DNA from: M3007 sp043764095
GTDB taxonomy: Bacteria; Bacteroidota; Bacteroidia; Chitinophagales; Saprospiraceae
Assembly (NCBI GenBank): GCA_043764095.1
Contig: JAYUKX010000178.1
Coordinates: forward strand, 1-64,000
Length of the DNA: 64,000 nucleotides
Reading direction: 5' to 3'
Positions 44,101 to 54,800 of this stretch are shown here, one piece after another. A model generated the notes under the pieces. It did not search any database, was not told where the DNA came from, and worked only from the letters and a program-made list of their open reading frames with translations. A program made the translations under genes and the position numbers. Within the stretch, counting starts at the first letter, position 1. Every line of letters begins with the position of its first letter.

Positions 44101-44427
44101 CCCGATAGCCTCAAAAAGGAAGCACTTAAATTGGGAACTGCCGCTAAAGATAGTATCGGTGTGTTAAAATCCTTGTTCTTTAACCAAAAAGAAGACCTCA
44201 AAGGGATTCAACCCGATACGAAGGACTTGAATGCTGATTTTTGGACGGCAAAAACGTATATTGGAGAGAGTATTGGCGCACCAAGCCAAACGGCACAGAT
44301 TGCCATTAAAAAAGCAGAGGAAAATCTGGCTAATGTATTGGCAAAGGTTGATCAATTTTTTGGAGCGCAATGGAAAGCCTATAAAGAGAAGGCAGAAAGT
44401 GTGAAATATTCTTTATTTAAAGAGTAA
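41191..44427 (+). CDS. Sortilin/VPS10-type beta-propeller protein with Lys/Asp repeat
   Basis: 1078 residues. Signal peptide ends at LDAQ (about 24). Two stacked propellers of BNR/sortilin-type repeats span about 35-760, with recurring S/T-x-D-G-G-x-T/N-W (SIDGGKNW, TTDGGTTW, TRDGGKTW). About 796-822 is a run of KD dipeptides encoded by a 6-base tandem repeat, followed by a Lys-rich linker. About 825-920 is a beta domain (LDMKGDTIRRFTSEV) and about 925-1075 an alpha-helical coiled region. No T9SS domain is seen. These proteins are usually annotated glycosyl hydrolase or sortilin-like without proven activity. Periplasmic or surface. Confidence 0.82.
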   Translation: MLRIAHLFLHCILILLLTQSLDAQSTPEALKNINIRSIGPAAMSGRITTITTDPNDANIIYAGAASGGVWRSKSGGTNWEPIFDKAPTQSVGALAINPKNPSEIWVGTGEGNPRNSQNFGAGIFRSIDGGKNWVCMGLQKTKTIHRIIIHRDNPQIIWAASLGSATGPNDDRGVFKTTDGGTTWRKVLFVNDLTGCADMVTDPSNPNKLVAAMWEYRRWPWFFKSGGKGSGLYVSFDGGENWERRTEKDGLPEGELGRMGVAISRSNPNTLYALVEAKENALFKSTDGGFKWRKMAEKGQGDRPFYYSEVFVDPADENTLYSVYSQISKSIDGGKSFDNWVNYWKIHPDHHAFWINPNNSKHIIDGNDGGLNITLDGGETWRYADNIPVGQFYHINIDNQIPFNIYGGLQDNGSWVGPSSIWNSGGLRNSAWQEVYFGDGFDIFPQRDDPRYIFAMSQGGELGLVDRNTGKTRYIKPLHPEAKELRWNWNAGIAQDPFADHGIYFGSQHLHYSPDLGVTWQLLSPDLTTNDTSKMHQDKSGGLTLDATNAENHCTIIALAPSPVEKGVIWVGTDDGNVQITRDGGKTWTNCASNLPDCPKNAWVPQIEVSSKNAGEAFVVVNNYRQNDWDAYLYHTTDYGKKWKRLASPKNVPSFCLSVVQDNVEPRLLFLGTDAGLYFSLDYGGSWQKWHNEGFPSVPVQDMKIHPQTGDLAIATFGRSFWVLDNLAPLRAMAQSDVLEQEFKLFQPQDGILANFSSYQGPRFAGNETFVGENKAPFVQIPVWRKQVKKSEDAKNDKDKKDKDKDKDKDKDKDKDKDKKAEGDDKKKPAKSKSKEKATVFILDMKGDTIRRFTSEVDTGFTKINWFIDTKGTRMPSNREPDKEQLEPGNGPTALPGTYKVVVKIGEKRDSVMVKVIDDPRTPENIADRQARYDATKAFDRKIESANKAYTRLKDAEKAIKLVESQWVNVPDSLKKEALKLGTAAKDSIGVLKSLFFNQKEDLKGIQPDTKDLNADFWTAKTYIGESIGAPSQTAQIAIKKAEENLANVLAKVDQFFGAQWKAYKEKAESVKYSLFKE
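43578..43650 (+). repeat. 6-base tandem repeat encoding (Lys-Asp)n
   Basis: About eleven units of GACAAR/GATAAA with small variations, encoding KDKDKD. In-frame expansion or contraction would change linker length without frameshift. Confidence 0.85.
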
Positions 44428-44453
44428 ATTTTTCAATAAAGAAGTGTATTTTT

Positions 44454-44487
44454 GGCGGTAAGTATGTTTTCAAACACACTTACCGCC
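44454..44487. terminator. Terminator hairpin between convergent genes
   Basis: GGCGGTAAGT (44454-44463) pairs with ACTTACCGCC (44478-44487), with more pairing inward (TGTTT). It lies between the stop at 44427 and the minus-strand stop at 44493. Confidence 0.7.
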
Positions 44488-44492
44488 CCCCT

Positions 44493-46067
44493 TTATCCCC
44501 TCCAATACTGAATCAAAGCCAATCGAATATCATTACGAAGGTCTTGTTTGTCCTTGCTATTGGGTTTTACTACGACCGGCATATCAGGGTTATTGGTTTT
44601 ACCCGTTTCTACCTCCAATACTGTTGTCTTTAAAAAACCCATATTTTGTTCTGCTCCCGTAAGCAAAAATTCGGGAAGTATCACTTTGTACAGCGTTTTG
44701 TCATTCAGGGGCTGGCCATTAACGCGCCAATTTCCGCCATCAGCAGCTGTTATTTGCCAAAGTTGCAGATAACCGCCATTACCTTCATTTCCAGTGTGTG
44801 CGGTTAGGGTTTTACGGAGCAAACTGCCTGTCATTTGTACTTCCGAAAGTCCGCCACCAAATGGCAACATGCGTACAATATCAATTTCGTTGAGTGTTCC
44901 TGATAAAATATCATCAATACGGATAGAACCGGAATTAAAAAAGGCGCAATCGAGTTTGGTTTTGGCTACTTTAACTATCGCTTGGTTGATAATTTCGCCA
45001 ACTGGTGCTTGTTTGCGACGTATCGTGGTTTCGCGGCAGTCCAATGTACCCGATAATTTTACGACAGTAGCAGTAGCATCAAATCCGCTGGAAGAGAGCG
45101 CTTCTAATTTTATTTTTTCCCACTTTGCAATGGTGGCTGCGGTGAGCGGTTCGTCGGCTATTTTGCTATCCACCACCCGAAGTTCGGAGGTTAAGGTGCT
45201 TTTTTTAGTCTTTTTATCGTATTTTAGGGTATGAATATAGACCGTTTTGGCATTTGCGTCTGCTTTGGCGACTACGGTATTACCTACGATATGTCGCTGA
45301 TTTTCATGGTCGTGTCCGCCCATAAGTAGTGGCACATCGGGGAGCATAGCGGCAAGTTTGAGGTCGTCGCTCACGACGAGGTGTGTTAAGCCGATAGATA
45401 CATCTGCTTGGGTTCTGAGTTTTTCCTGCGTTTTTTTAGCGGCTTCAAACCAATTGGAATACGTGACCCAAGGTTTTTTCCCGGTATCCAACAATACACC
45501 AAAAAGCCCTAATTTAATTGAAGTTCCATCGGCATCTTTTATTTCAACAACCTTGTCATCGGGGCAATTTTCCTTTACACCATTTTTATTTTTGAAAAAT
45601 GGTGTAGCCGCCACATTAGGATCGGGCATAAAACGAGCATTCGTACCAAACCAAGTAAATTTGGATTCGTCCAAACGCGCTTGAAGATCGGAATAATCGT
45701 CGTAATCAAATTCATGGTTACCAAAAACCACCCAATCAACACCTACCGCATTCATCACATCTACCATTTGTTTACCCCGAATACGTTTACCTTCGTATTT
45801 CAAAGTACCAATTACCGAAGGACTGATAAAATCGCCGGATAAAACGGTAAAAGTATTGGGGTTTTTGGCTAATAATTCTTTCCGAATGGTGGCCACGCGT
45901 GCCAATCCGCCGGTGCCATCGGATAATGGCGCAATTTCATAGACATCATTCATTTGGAGGAATGTGATTTCGATCAGGCCATCATCTTTTGTGGTATTGC
46001 GGTTTTTGGTGGATGTACACGAAAAAAATACCCCCAAAGAGAGTATCAGAATAAAATATTTATTCAT
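44493..46067 (-). CDS. 5'-nucleotidase/UshA-type metallophosphatase lipoprotein
   Basis: 524 residues. SPII signal (C17 in FFSC). N-terminal calcineurin-like domain with FLQMNDVYEI (near 36; the usual His of NDxHE is replaced by Tyr), SGDFISPS (near 78), FGNHEFDYDD (near 118) and MGGHDHENQ (near 250). C-terminal 5'-nucleotidase domain about 330-510 with FNSGSIRIDDILSG and FLLTGAEQNMG. Hydrolyses nucleotides, UDP-sugars or 2',3'-cyclic nucleotides in the periplasm or at the surface. The altered first metal motif is worth noting but occurs in some relatives. Confidence 0.9.
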   Translation of the reverse strand: MNKYFILILSLGVFFSCTSTKNRNTTKDDGLIEITFLQMNDVYEIAPLSDGTGGLARVATIRKELLAKNPNTFTVLSGDFISPSVIGTLKYEGKRIRGKQMVDVMNAVGVDWVVFGNHEFDYDDYSDLQARLDESKFTWFGTNARFMPDPNVAATPFFKNKNGVKENCPDDKVVEIKDADGTSIKLGLFGVLLDTGKKPWVTYSNWFEAAKKTQEKLRTQADVSIGLTHLVVSDDLKLAAMLPDVPLLMGGHDHENQRHIVGNTVVAKADANAKTVYIHTLKYDKKTKKSTLTSELRVVDSKIADEPLTAATIAKWEKIKLEALSSSGFDATATVVKLSGTLDCRETTIRRKQAPVGEIINQAIVKVAKTKLDCAFFNSGSIRIDDILSGTLNEIDIVRMLPFGGGLSEVQMTGSLLRKTLTAHTGNEGNGGYLQLWQITAADGGNWRVNGQPLNDKTLYKVILPEFLLTGAEQNMGFLKTTVLEVETGKTNNPDMPVVVKPNSKDKQDLRNDIRLALIQYWRG

Positions 46068-46099
46068 AGTAAAGGCTATTTTGTATAAAAAAAGTTAGT

Positions 46100-46447
46100 T
46101 TAATCTCCCCTATTAACTTTTTCGGATATTCGCTCAGAAACGGCAGGAAAACCCGTTTTGTACAAATCATATTTTGATAGGTTTAACTTATCACAATGAT
46201 CTGCCAACAAATTGAGCAATCGCTTCATTTCTACTTCTTCTGCTCTAATTCTACTTATAAGATCCTTCGGAATTGGATTAACCGCTGAAAACAATTGCGT
46301 CATCTTTTCTATAGACGACTTTACAGCCTCAACAATATCTTCTGGATATTTAAGTATTTCATTATTTGCTCCGTTTCTAATTACTTTTTTAGCAAATGCC
46401 AGCAGTGTTTGTTTTTTTATTCTTCTATAACGACGATCTACTTTCAT
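46100..46447 (-). CDS. Small helical protein of unknown function
   Basis: 115 residues, no signal peptide, strongly basic N-terminus (MKVDRRYRRIKKQ) and predicted all-helical (EDIVEAVKSSIEKMTQLF, EEVEMKRLLNLLADHCDKL). It starts 379 bases upstream of the nucleotidase start in the same direction, with a 32-base gap between its stop and that gene's start. No family recognised. Codon usage resembles neighbours except for A/T-richness. Confidence 0.55.
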   Translation of the reverse strand: MKVDRRYRRIKKQTLLAFAKKVIRNGANNEILKYPEDIVEAVKSSIEKMTQLFSAVNPIPKDLISRIRAEEVEMKRLLNLLADHCDKLNLSKYDLYKTGFPAVSERISEKVNRGD

Positions 46448-46582
46448 CTTTTAAAATCTTCAAAATTAATACATCGGTAAATGGATAGGTCAGAATACTA
46501 AGGATTGTTGAAACAATGACTCATTATTTAGAGATTCCTTTAACAATAAATACTTTTTCTACCATATAGTTCACCATTATCG

Positions 46583-46590
46583 TAACTTTG
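46583..46590 (+). promoter_or_regulatory. -7 box of the rdgB-kelch unit
   Basis: TAACTTTG fits TAnnTTTG and lies 17 bases before the rdgB ATG at 46608, so the leader would be about 10 bases. No exact -33 TTTG at 19-21 bases. Confidence 0.5.
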
Positions 46591-46607
46591 TGTCATAAAT
46601 TTACAAT

Positions 46608-47186
46608 ATGCATACTTTAGTTTTCGCCACCAACAATCCGCATAAGGCAAAAGAGGTCGAACAGATCCTGGGCGGTCAGTACCAAGTCAAGACATTGAAA
46701 GACATTGGTTGCCTTGAAGATATTGAAGAAACAGCCGATACCTTGGAAGGCAATGCCATCATTAAGGCACAATACGTTAAAAACAACTATGGCTTTGATT
46801 GCTTTTCGGAAGATACCGGTCTGTTTGTCAACGCACTTAATGGTGATCCTGGCGTGCATACCGCACGTTACGCGGGCGAGGCGCGCAATGCCGATGATAA
46901 TATCAATTTGCTGCTCAAAAACCTAGCGGATAAAACAGATCGGTCTGCTCGATTTATTACCATCATTACAATCATTATGGGCGAAAAAGAGATCCATCTC
47001 GAAGGGGTTTGCCCCGGACGAATTGCCCAACAACGCTCCGGTACAGGGGGGTTCGGGTACGATCCTGTATTTATTCCAGATGGTTATGATCAAACTTTTG
47101 CTGAATTAGGAGAGGAGATAAAAAACAAAATTAGCCATAGAGCATTGGCTACCAAGCAATTAGTCACTTACTTACAATCAATATGA
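46608..47186 (+). CDS. rdgB: Non-canonical purine NTP pyrophosphatase (RdgB/HAM1)
   Basis: 192 residues, normal for the family, which hydrolyses ITP, dITP and XTP to monophosphates and so keeps deaminated purines out of DNA and RNA. Motifs: ATNNPHKAKEV (residues 7-17), SEDTGLFVNAL (near 67), GDPGVHTARYAG (near 80), GTGGFGYDPVF (near 145) and SHRALA near the C-terminus. Cytoplasmic. Its stop overlaps the start of the kelch T9SS gene by four bases (ATGA). Confidence 0.96.
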   Translation: MHTLVFATNNPHKAKEVEQILGGQYQVKTLKDIGCLEDIEETADTLEGNAIIKAQYVKNNYGFDCFSEDTGLFVNALNGDPGVHTARYAGEARNADDNINLLLKNLADKTDRSARFITIITIIMGEKEIHLEGVCPGRIAQQRSGTGGFGYDPVFIPDGYDQTFAELGEEIKNKISHRALATKQLVTYLQSI

Positions 47187-48499
47187 GATTTTTATTGCTA
47201 CTTTTTTTCCCTTTTGTGCTTTCCGCGCAAGTATCGCCTTTTTACTCCGAGGTTGCACCCATTCCATCGGCTGTAACCAATAATGCTGTGGCTTATGCAA
47301 ACATAGCGGATACTACATTTATTTACTCTTTTGCGGGTTTGGACAGTACCAAGTTATGGTCGGGTATCCACCTAAAAGCATGGCGTTTGAATCTGGTTAA
47401 TCAAGTATGGCAATCCATTCCGCCTGTACCTGATCCTCAAGGCGGTAAAATTGCAGCGGGGGCGAGTACTATTAAAAATAAGATTTATGTGATTGGTGGT
47501 TACCATGTAGCGCAAAATGGTTCGGAGGTTTCGAGCAATAAAGTCCATCGTTATGACCCCAATACCAATACCTGGCTCAGCGATGGCGCACCGATCCCCA
47601 AAGCGATTGACGACCATGTTCAAGCCGTTTGGCGCGATAGTTTGATCTTTGTGGTAACGGGCTGGAGCAATACGACCAATGTACCCAATGTACAAATCTA
47701 TAATCCTGCTACCGATACTTGGGCCGCAGGAACAAGTGTACCCAATACCAACAATTATAAGGTATTTGGTGGTTCTGGTGTAATTGTGGGAGATACACTC
47801 TACTACTGCGGTGGTGCGAGCGCTGGCACCAATTTTCCGGCTACTGCCTACTTTAGAAAAGGTTATATCAATCCCAATAATCCTTTAGACATTACGTGGT
47901 CGGGGTTTTCGTCTCCGGCGGCAAAAGGTTACCGAATGGCAGCTGCTACGATGAGTGGCGCGGCAGTTTGGATAGGTGGTTCGGATATCACCTATAATTA
48001 CGATGGTATAGCGTACAATGGTTCTGGGGGCGTACCGGCTTTGGCAAGGATAAAAACTTACTCCAATTTTAATCCCATTTTACAATATGGATTGGGCGAA
48101 AGCCAAGGATTATTGGGTGCTCCTGCCATCATGGATTTGCGTGGAGTAGCCCAGATCAATTCGGATTATTTTTATACCATTGGGGGCATGGAAGCGGAGC
48201 AAAAAGTATGCAATAAGGTGTATCAGTACAATTGGTATTATGCCCTCAATAACACGGATATTTATAGCAATGCGGCTGTGCGTATCGCTCCTAATCCAGC
48301 GCACCATTACTTTAGGATTGATTTAGATGGTGCATTTGACTTGGAATTATTAAGCCCAAATGGTGTTGTTTGCCGCCGTTTAAGTGCGGTAAATACGTTG
48401 GAAGTGCCTACAAAAGGCTTGGTTGCTGGTACTTATGGGGTAAAAATCATGCAAAACAATAAGGTGTATGCGGTGCAGCGGGTGGTGGTGGTTGAGTGA
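47183..48499 (+). CDS. T9SS-secreted kelch-repeat protein
   Basis: 438 residues. Signal peptide MRFLLLLFFPFVLSAQ. Kelch-type propeller about 20-345: double-Gly strand ends with conserved Tyr/Trp such as KIYVIGGYHVAQNG, VHRYDPNTNTWLSDG, VQIYNPATDTWAAG and YFYTIGGMEAEQ. C-terminal type A sorting domain about 362-438 (RIAPNPAHHYFRIDL ... LVAGTYGVKIMQ). Its ATG is inside the rdgB stop codon region, an unexpected translational coupling of a housekeeping enzyme with a secreted protein. Ligand unknown. Confidence 0.85.
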   Translation: MRFLLLLFFPFVLSAQVSPFYSEVAPIPSAVTNNAVAYANIADTTFIYSFAGLDSTKLWSGIHLKAWRLNLVNQVWQSIPPVPDPQGGKIAAGASTIKNKIYVIGGYHVAQNGSEVSSNKVHRYDPNTNTWLSDGAPIPKAIDDHVQAVWRDSLIFVVTGWSNTTNVPNVQIYNPATDTWAAGTSVPNTNNYKVFGGSGVIVGDTLYYCGGASAGTNFPATAYFRKGYINPNNPLDITWSGFSSPAAKGYRMAAATMSGAAVWIGGSDITYNYDGIAYNGSGGVPALARIKTYSNFNPILQYGLGESQGLLGAPAIMDLRGVAQINSDYFYTIGGMEAEQKVCNKVYQYNWYYALNNTDIYSNAAVRIAPNPAHHYFRIDLDGAFDLELLSPNGVVCRRLSAVNTLEVPTKGLVAGTYGVKIMQNNKVYAVQRVVVVE

Positions 48500-48818
48500 A
48501 GATTGTATCGGGTGTGCGCTACGCTTTGTGAACTTTGTGTCCTTTGTGGTAGAAAAAATACGAAGAAACGTGAAGTTAATAAATGTGCATTTTAATCATT
48601 GAAAATACATATACAATTTTATTTATAATTATTTCTATATACGTAGCGTACACTTTTTCTACCACAAAAGTTCACAACAGTACACAAAAGCGTAGAGTGA
48701 CGCTTCGCTTGTTCTTTAGTTCACAAAAGCGTGTAAAATTGTCGGGATGGAGATACCACCCCGACAACAGGTTAATTTACTTATTGGATCAACTGTGTTT
48801 AGACCATTGCTACCCTAC
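48500..48818. other. Intergenic region with inverted repeats
   Basis: 319 bases between convergent genes. CTACGCTTTGTGAACTTTG and following bases (48519-48557, continuing through CCTTTGTGGTAGAAAAA) recur inverted at 48654-48695 (TTTTTCTACCACAAAAG ... GCGTAG), enclosing an A/T-rich core. A separate hairpin TTGTCGGGATGG/CCACCCCGACAA is at 48739-48767. Probably a MITE-like insertion plus a terminator for the giant gene. Confidence 0.6.
48739..48767. terminator. Hairpin downstream of the giant SprB-type gene
   Basis: TTGTCGGGATGG pairs with CCACCCCGACAA (one mismatch) around AGATA. It lies about 50 bases past the giant gene's stop on the minus strand and belongs to the same repeat family as the ends of the element at 32672-32847. 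Confidence 0.6.
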
Positions 48819-51800
48819 CTACCGCTCCAATGTCACATCACCTTCCAGCAAAATTTCGTCGCCAGCAGGACCGATAATTATCGCGTACCAAACAAATACT
48901 GCGGGGTTCAAAGACACCGTTCCAAATTTCCCATCCCATCCCAAATCGGGTAAATTAGGTTCGAAATTATTACGCTCAAATACCTTTTCACCCCAACGAG
49001 AGAATATCTGGAATGTTTTGATTTTCAACTGTTTAGAAGGATCTGCAAAAATGGTCAATTTGCTATTTTCGCCTTCAGCATCTGGTGTGAAAATATTAGG
49101 CACGTAAATATCCAAACGGGTATCTACACGAACTACAATATATTCGCGGTCTTCGCAACCATTTTGATTGACCGCTACTATCTCATAACCCGTTTGTTTG
49201 AGTGGTGTAGCAATTGTATTTAGGCAAGTATCGCAACTGAGTCGATCGGATGGTGTCCATTTCACCGAGCGTATTTCTGATAATGGCACATTAACACCCA
49301 CATTGATTTCATAAGCCTCCCCTATTTTGATCAATACGTCGGGTAGTAAGGTGATATCAAACAAAGGCGGCACGGTGATCGTGGCTTCTGCTGTGGTGGT
49401 ACATCCTTGTGCATCTTTGACCAATAAAGTATAAGTCCCACCTGTAAGGTTGTTAAACTCAGTTTTAGTGGTAAATCCGCCATTATTCAAAGAGTAATTG
49501 ACTGGAGGCGCGCCACCTGTTACGCTTTCTACTACAATTCGACCCAATTCGCCATAACATGCGGGCTGCTGTACCAACAGATTGGCCACAGGTGCATCGG
49601 GAGGAATTATAACATCATCGGAGGCCACGCAACCATTCACATTATCGGTCACCACTAACTTATAAGTACCGGGCAAAGTGATCAATGGTGTGAGTGTGGT
49701 ATTTCCCGAAAGAATATTACCATTATTTGTACTCCAAGCAAGGGCTAAATTAGTAGAACTACCCGATGCTGAACCAGATAGCGGCAATGTTTCACCAAAA
49801 CAATCCATATTAAATGGAGCACCCGCATCTACCGTGGGCAAGGCTACATTAGATGTGACGGTCACACTTTCAATATTGGTACAAGTATTGGCGGGGTCAA
49901 TACCGATGAGGTAATAAACACCTGCTTGTGATACACCTGCTGTAGGCGTATTGCTGATAATCGTAGTATCAGTGCCGTTAATCCGTGCCCATTTGAATAC
50001 AATACCGACAAATGGCGAACTACCCGTTAAGGTAATGATCGGATTAGCACAAGTAATCGTGGCTGGATTAGCGATATTTAAAGGCGGATAGGCTTGGTTT
50101 TCGTTGATGACAATGGTAGCAGTATCTGCGCAGAACGTAAGCGTATCTACCAGTACAAATGTATAAGTACCGGGATCTCCAACCGGAACAGGGTTATTAT
50201 TGGAGAATACCATACCATTGGAATACCAAACCGTATTGGGATTAGTAGTACCCTCAATACCGCCAGCAAGGATAATCTGGTCTATTTTGCAATCCAATAT
50301 ATCATTTGGATCGGCCAAAATAGTGGCTATTGGGTTATTGGTAATATCTTTCACGGCTACTATAATCGTATCTTTACAACCATTGGCTGTAGTAATTAAT
50401 TGATAGTTGCCAGCCGTTCCAGCGTTAATCATTGCGGTATTATTATTTCCGATGATCGTGCCGCCAGCAGTAGTCGTCCAGTCAAAAACACTACTTACAA
50501 TGCTTGAATTACCCGTAATACTTACTTGCTTATTGGCGCAAGAAATAGGCAACACTGGAAGTGCTGTGGCATCGGGTTTTTCATTAAAGACAATGGGCGT
50601 ACCAAAGGATACTACGGTGCAAAAATCGCTAAGTACAACATTGCCTGTTCCATCGTTGTTGCCTGCTACCGCTGAGATATAATAGGTAGTTCCGTAAGTC
50701 ATTGTCGTTGGATTAAAGCAGAAACTAGGCTGTGTATTTCGGGCTAATTCGTTGACAATCAAATTACTATTACCAGTATGCAGCACAAACTGCAGTACAT
50801 CATTGGGATCTAAGAATTGGCCGACATTACTATAAGTTGCGGTGATACAAGTCGCACCGCATTTAGCAAGAGAAAGACTTGACATCGTACCTACTTCGGT
50901 TTCACAATCAACTAGACCGATATTAAAACCGCATTGAACGGGGCATCCATTGGCATCAGTGACGGTGACGGCGTAACTTCCTTCTACTAAATTTTGAATT
51001 TTGAACACACCCGGTTGTAAATTGGTAGCAGTACTGCCTGGTGTCCATTCAATATTATAAGGTGGTGTACCTCCGGTAATCGTTACTGCACCTTCTCCAT
51101 CGCTTGCACCGGGAATACTAACGGTTTTACTTTGGTCGCAATCCAGCGCATTATCGGTAGCAGGTTGGGTAACAGCAAATGCAATCGTAGCGGTACAATT
51201 TTTGGTATCGGTCACCGTAACTTGGTAATTACCGGCACCGATATTGGCCAAATCTTGTGGATTACCTGCTTGCGCGGGTTGCCAGTTATAGGTATATGTA
51301 GGCGTACCAGTATCTACGGTAAGATCAATACCGCCCGATTTGTCACCAAAACAAAGAATATCAGTTTTTGAACCAGATAATGTAACGGGTTGAATATCAG
51401 CAGATAAGGTATAAATTTCAGAAATGGCGCAGCCTGCGGCATCCGTCACTGTTACTGTAAATGTACCGGGTAAAAGCCCTGTCAGGTCTTCTAAAACGGC
51501 ATTATTACTCCATTTATAGGTGTAAGTGCCAAGGGGGACTACGGTCAGGTTAATAGAACCGTTACCTACAGTACAAGATGAATTTGGCGTTAAAGATTCT
51601 GCAATATTGAAATTATTACTTTCGTTGGTCACGGTATAGGTTGCAGTGGAAGTACAACCATTTGCCCCTTTCACCGTAACGGTATAAGTACCTGCAAACA
51701 AATTACTAAGATCTTCGGTGGTAGCGTTATTGTTCCACTTATAGGTAAATGGCGCAATGCCTCCACTGACCGTAATGTTGATCCCACCTACAGGCTGTGA

Positions 51801-54800
51801 ACATACTGATGGTGCAATCACATCAGCAATAGTAGGCGATTGGGTATTGTTATCTACCGTAAAATTGGAGACAGCCGTACACGCACCTCCTGCACTTACC
51901 GTTACGGAATAAGTACCTGCTTGAAGTGTGTTGATGGTATTGGTGGTTTGGCCAGAGGCCCAAATATATGTGTATATATCAGCAGGAGTTACGCTAATGC
52001 TGATAGAACCATTAGGGCTAGTACAAGATGTATTTTCTACCGGAGTACCACTAATGGAAGGCGAAAATGCATTATCGGGAATAGTGATCGTATTTTCTGT
52101 AGTACAGGCATCTGCGCCTGTGACAGTAACGGTATAAGTGCCCGCTTGGATGTTATTTAAACCCGTGGTGGTTGCATTATTGTTCCATTTGTAAGTATAG
52201 GGCATAGTACTTCCCGTTACGTTGAGGCTAATCGCGCCATTTGCTTTAGCGCATTGTGCTGCCGTAACTGATTCCACAATAATAGGCGATAGCGTATTAT
52301 CCAATACCACAAAAGAGGCAACATTGGTGCAAGTTCCGCCTGCGCTCACCGTCACGCTATAATCGCCTCCATCAATATTGACCAAATCTTCCAAGAGCGA
52401 GGTATTGCTCCATAAATAAGTATAGTTACCATTGGCCGGTGATACATTGAGTTGAATGGCTCCGTTGTTTGCCCCACAACTGGTATTGGCCGTTGTAATA
52501 CCATCCAAGGCAAACGCGATGGAATTATCAGGCACAACTGCTGCTGTGGTGGCCGTACAATTATTGATATCGGTTACGGTTAAAGTATAAAAATTAGCGG
52601 AAATATTGGTCAAGTCTTCGGTCGTTTGGCCACTTGACCACGCGTATGTATAAGGTGTAGTACCGCCTGTTGTGGTAGCGGACAAGGCGCCATTTTTCAA
52701 ACCACATATTTCAGATGTAACAGAAGTATTTAACGAAGGATAGGTTAAGTTATCCTCGACAACAAAAGTTACCGATGCCGTACAACTACCCGATTGTGTC
52801 ACTGTTACAGTATAAGTACCCGCAGACAAACCCGCTAAATCCTCTGTAACAGAGCTCGTACTCCAATTGATTTGGTAGGGGCCTGTTGGCGTAATAATAA
52901 GGTTTATGGTGCCATTACTGGCTGCACAATTGGTCAACGGTGTGGCTGCGCCACTTAAACTAAAGGTATTACTGTTATTCGCCACGGTTAATATCTCCGT
53001 ATCAGTACAGCCATTACTAGCGGTGACGGTTACCGTATAAGTACCAGAAGTGATGGAGGCCAAGTCTTCGGTTGCTGCGCTATTATTCCAAAGATAGACA
53101 TATCCGCCGCCACCGCCCGTAAGCGAAAGATCAATTGCTCCGATACTTTGGCCACAAATATCGGGTGTTATCACCGGAGTGATAACAGGATCCGAAGTAT
53201 TTTTGACCACGATAAAAGTAGTTGAAGCGGAACATGTTGGCCCAGCGGTTACAGTTACAGTGTAAGTCCCTTCGGCGAGTCCAGTGATATCTTCCGTCAT
53301 GGCAGTATTCGACCATAGGTAAGTATAAGTACCCGTTGGGGTAACGGTAATATCAATCGCGCCATTGCCTGCTACACAAGAGGTATTTTCAACAATTACT
53401 CCATTGACATTCAAAGCAATTGTATTGTTCCCTATCGTAGTCGTGGCCGTTGTAGAGCAGCCATTGGCTCCCCTTACAGTCACGGTATATACACCCGGCG
53501 CAAGGTTATTGATGGTAGCAGTAGTGGCGTTTGTTGACCATTTATAGGTATAAGGTGTAACACCTGCGGATGCCGTAGCCGTAGCAGTACCATTACTTAC
53601 GCCACAAGTAGCCGCAGTCCCAGACACAGCAAGGTTAGGGGGTACTGCATTGGTCGTCATTTCGATGGTTTCAGATACGACACAAGTTCCTAAGGTGACG
53701 GTAACTGTGTAGTTGCCTGTGCCTACATTAAGCAAATTAGGGCTCATTGAATTATTATTCCACTTGTAGGTATAAGAATAACCATCTGGTAATATTTCGG
53801 TATAAATGGTACCATTAGGAGCAGTACAGGAAGTATTCTCAAATACTGTCGCTAATATTATTAAACCAGGATCGTTATCGGGAATGGTGGCCTCCGCAGT
53901 AGCCGTACATCCTCTGGCGGTTGTTACGGTTACGGTGTAGGTGCCTGCCAGTCTATTGGTTAAATCTTGTACCATCTGTCCAGAAGACCACTTATAGGTA
54001 TATGGGGCAACACCATCATCCACTGTCAGGTCAATTGAACCATTGGACAACCCGCAAATAGCCTCCGTAATTTCGTATGATAAATAGGGTGCTTCGGAAT
54101 CATCATCAATAGTAATGGTTTGTGTTTCTGTACAATTGCCGCCTGCGCTTACAATTACTGTATATTCGCCTGGCAATAAATTACTTATGCTTTTTGTGGT
54201 TTGTCCACTCGACCACAAAACCGTAGCATTAGCGGGTGTAACACTTAAAATAATGCTACCGTTACCAACAGCAGTACAGTTGGTATTTCCTGTAACATTA
54301 TAGTTAATAGTGATAGCGATTGGACTATCATCTACTGTAGCAAAACCTACTGCGGAACATCCATTCGCACCGGTTACCGTAACGATATAAGTATCGGGCA
54401 ATAGGTTAAACAAGTCTTGGGTAATTTGTCCCGTTGCCCATTGATAAGTTAAAGGAGTAACCCCACCGGACACCGACAAATTGACACTACCATTATTTAA
54501 ACCACATTTGGCATCTACGGTTGTAAAGTCGAGTACTGGTTCATTTGGGTTATCGATGATATCTACATTAACGACTTCTGTACAAGCCCCACCAGCACTT
54601 ACGGTTACTTCGTAGCTTCCGGCTAATAGGTTGGTAAGCGAACTTGTTGTAGCATTATTAGACCATAAAAAAGTATAGGCCGCAGGTGGAGTGACGATTA
54701 GAGTAACTGCCCCAGTACCATTGCTGTTGCAAGATGTATTTGGAACAACATTGGCATTTACATTAATATTTGGATTGACATTATTGATCGTTACGTTAAT

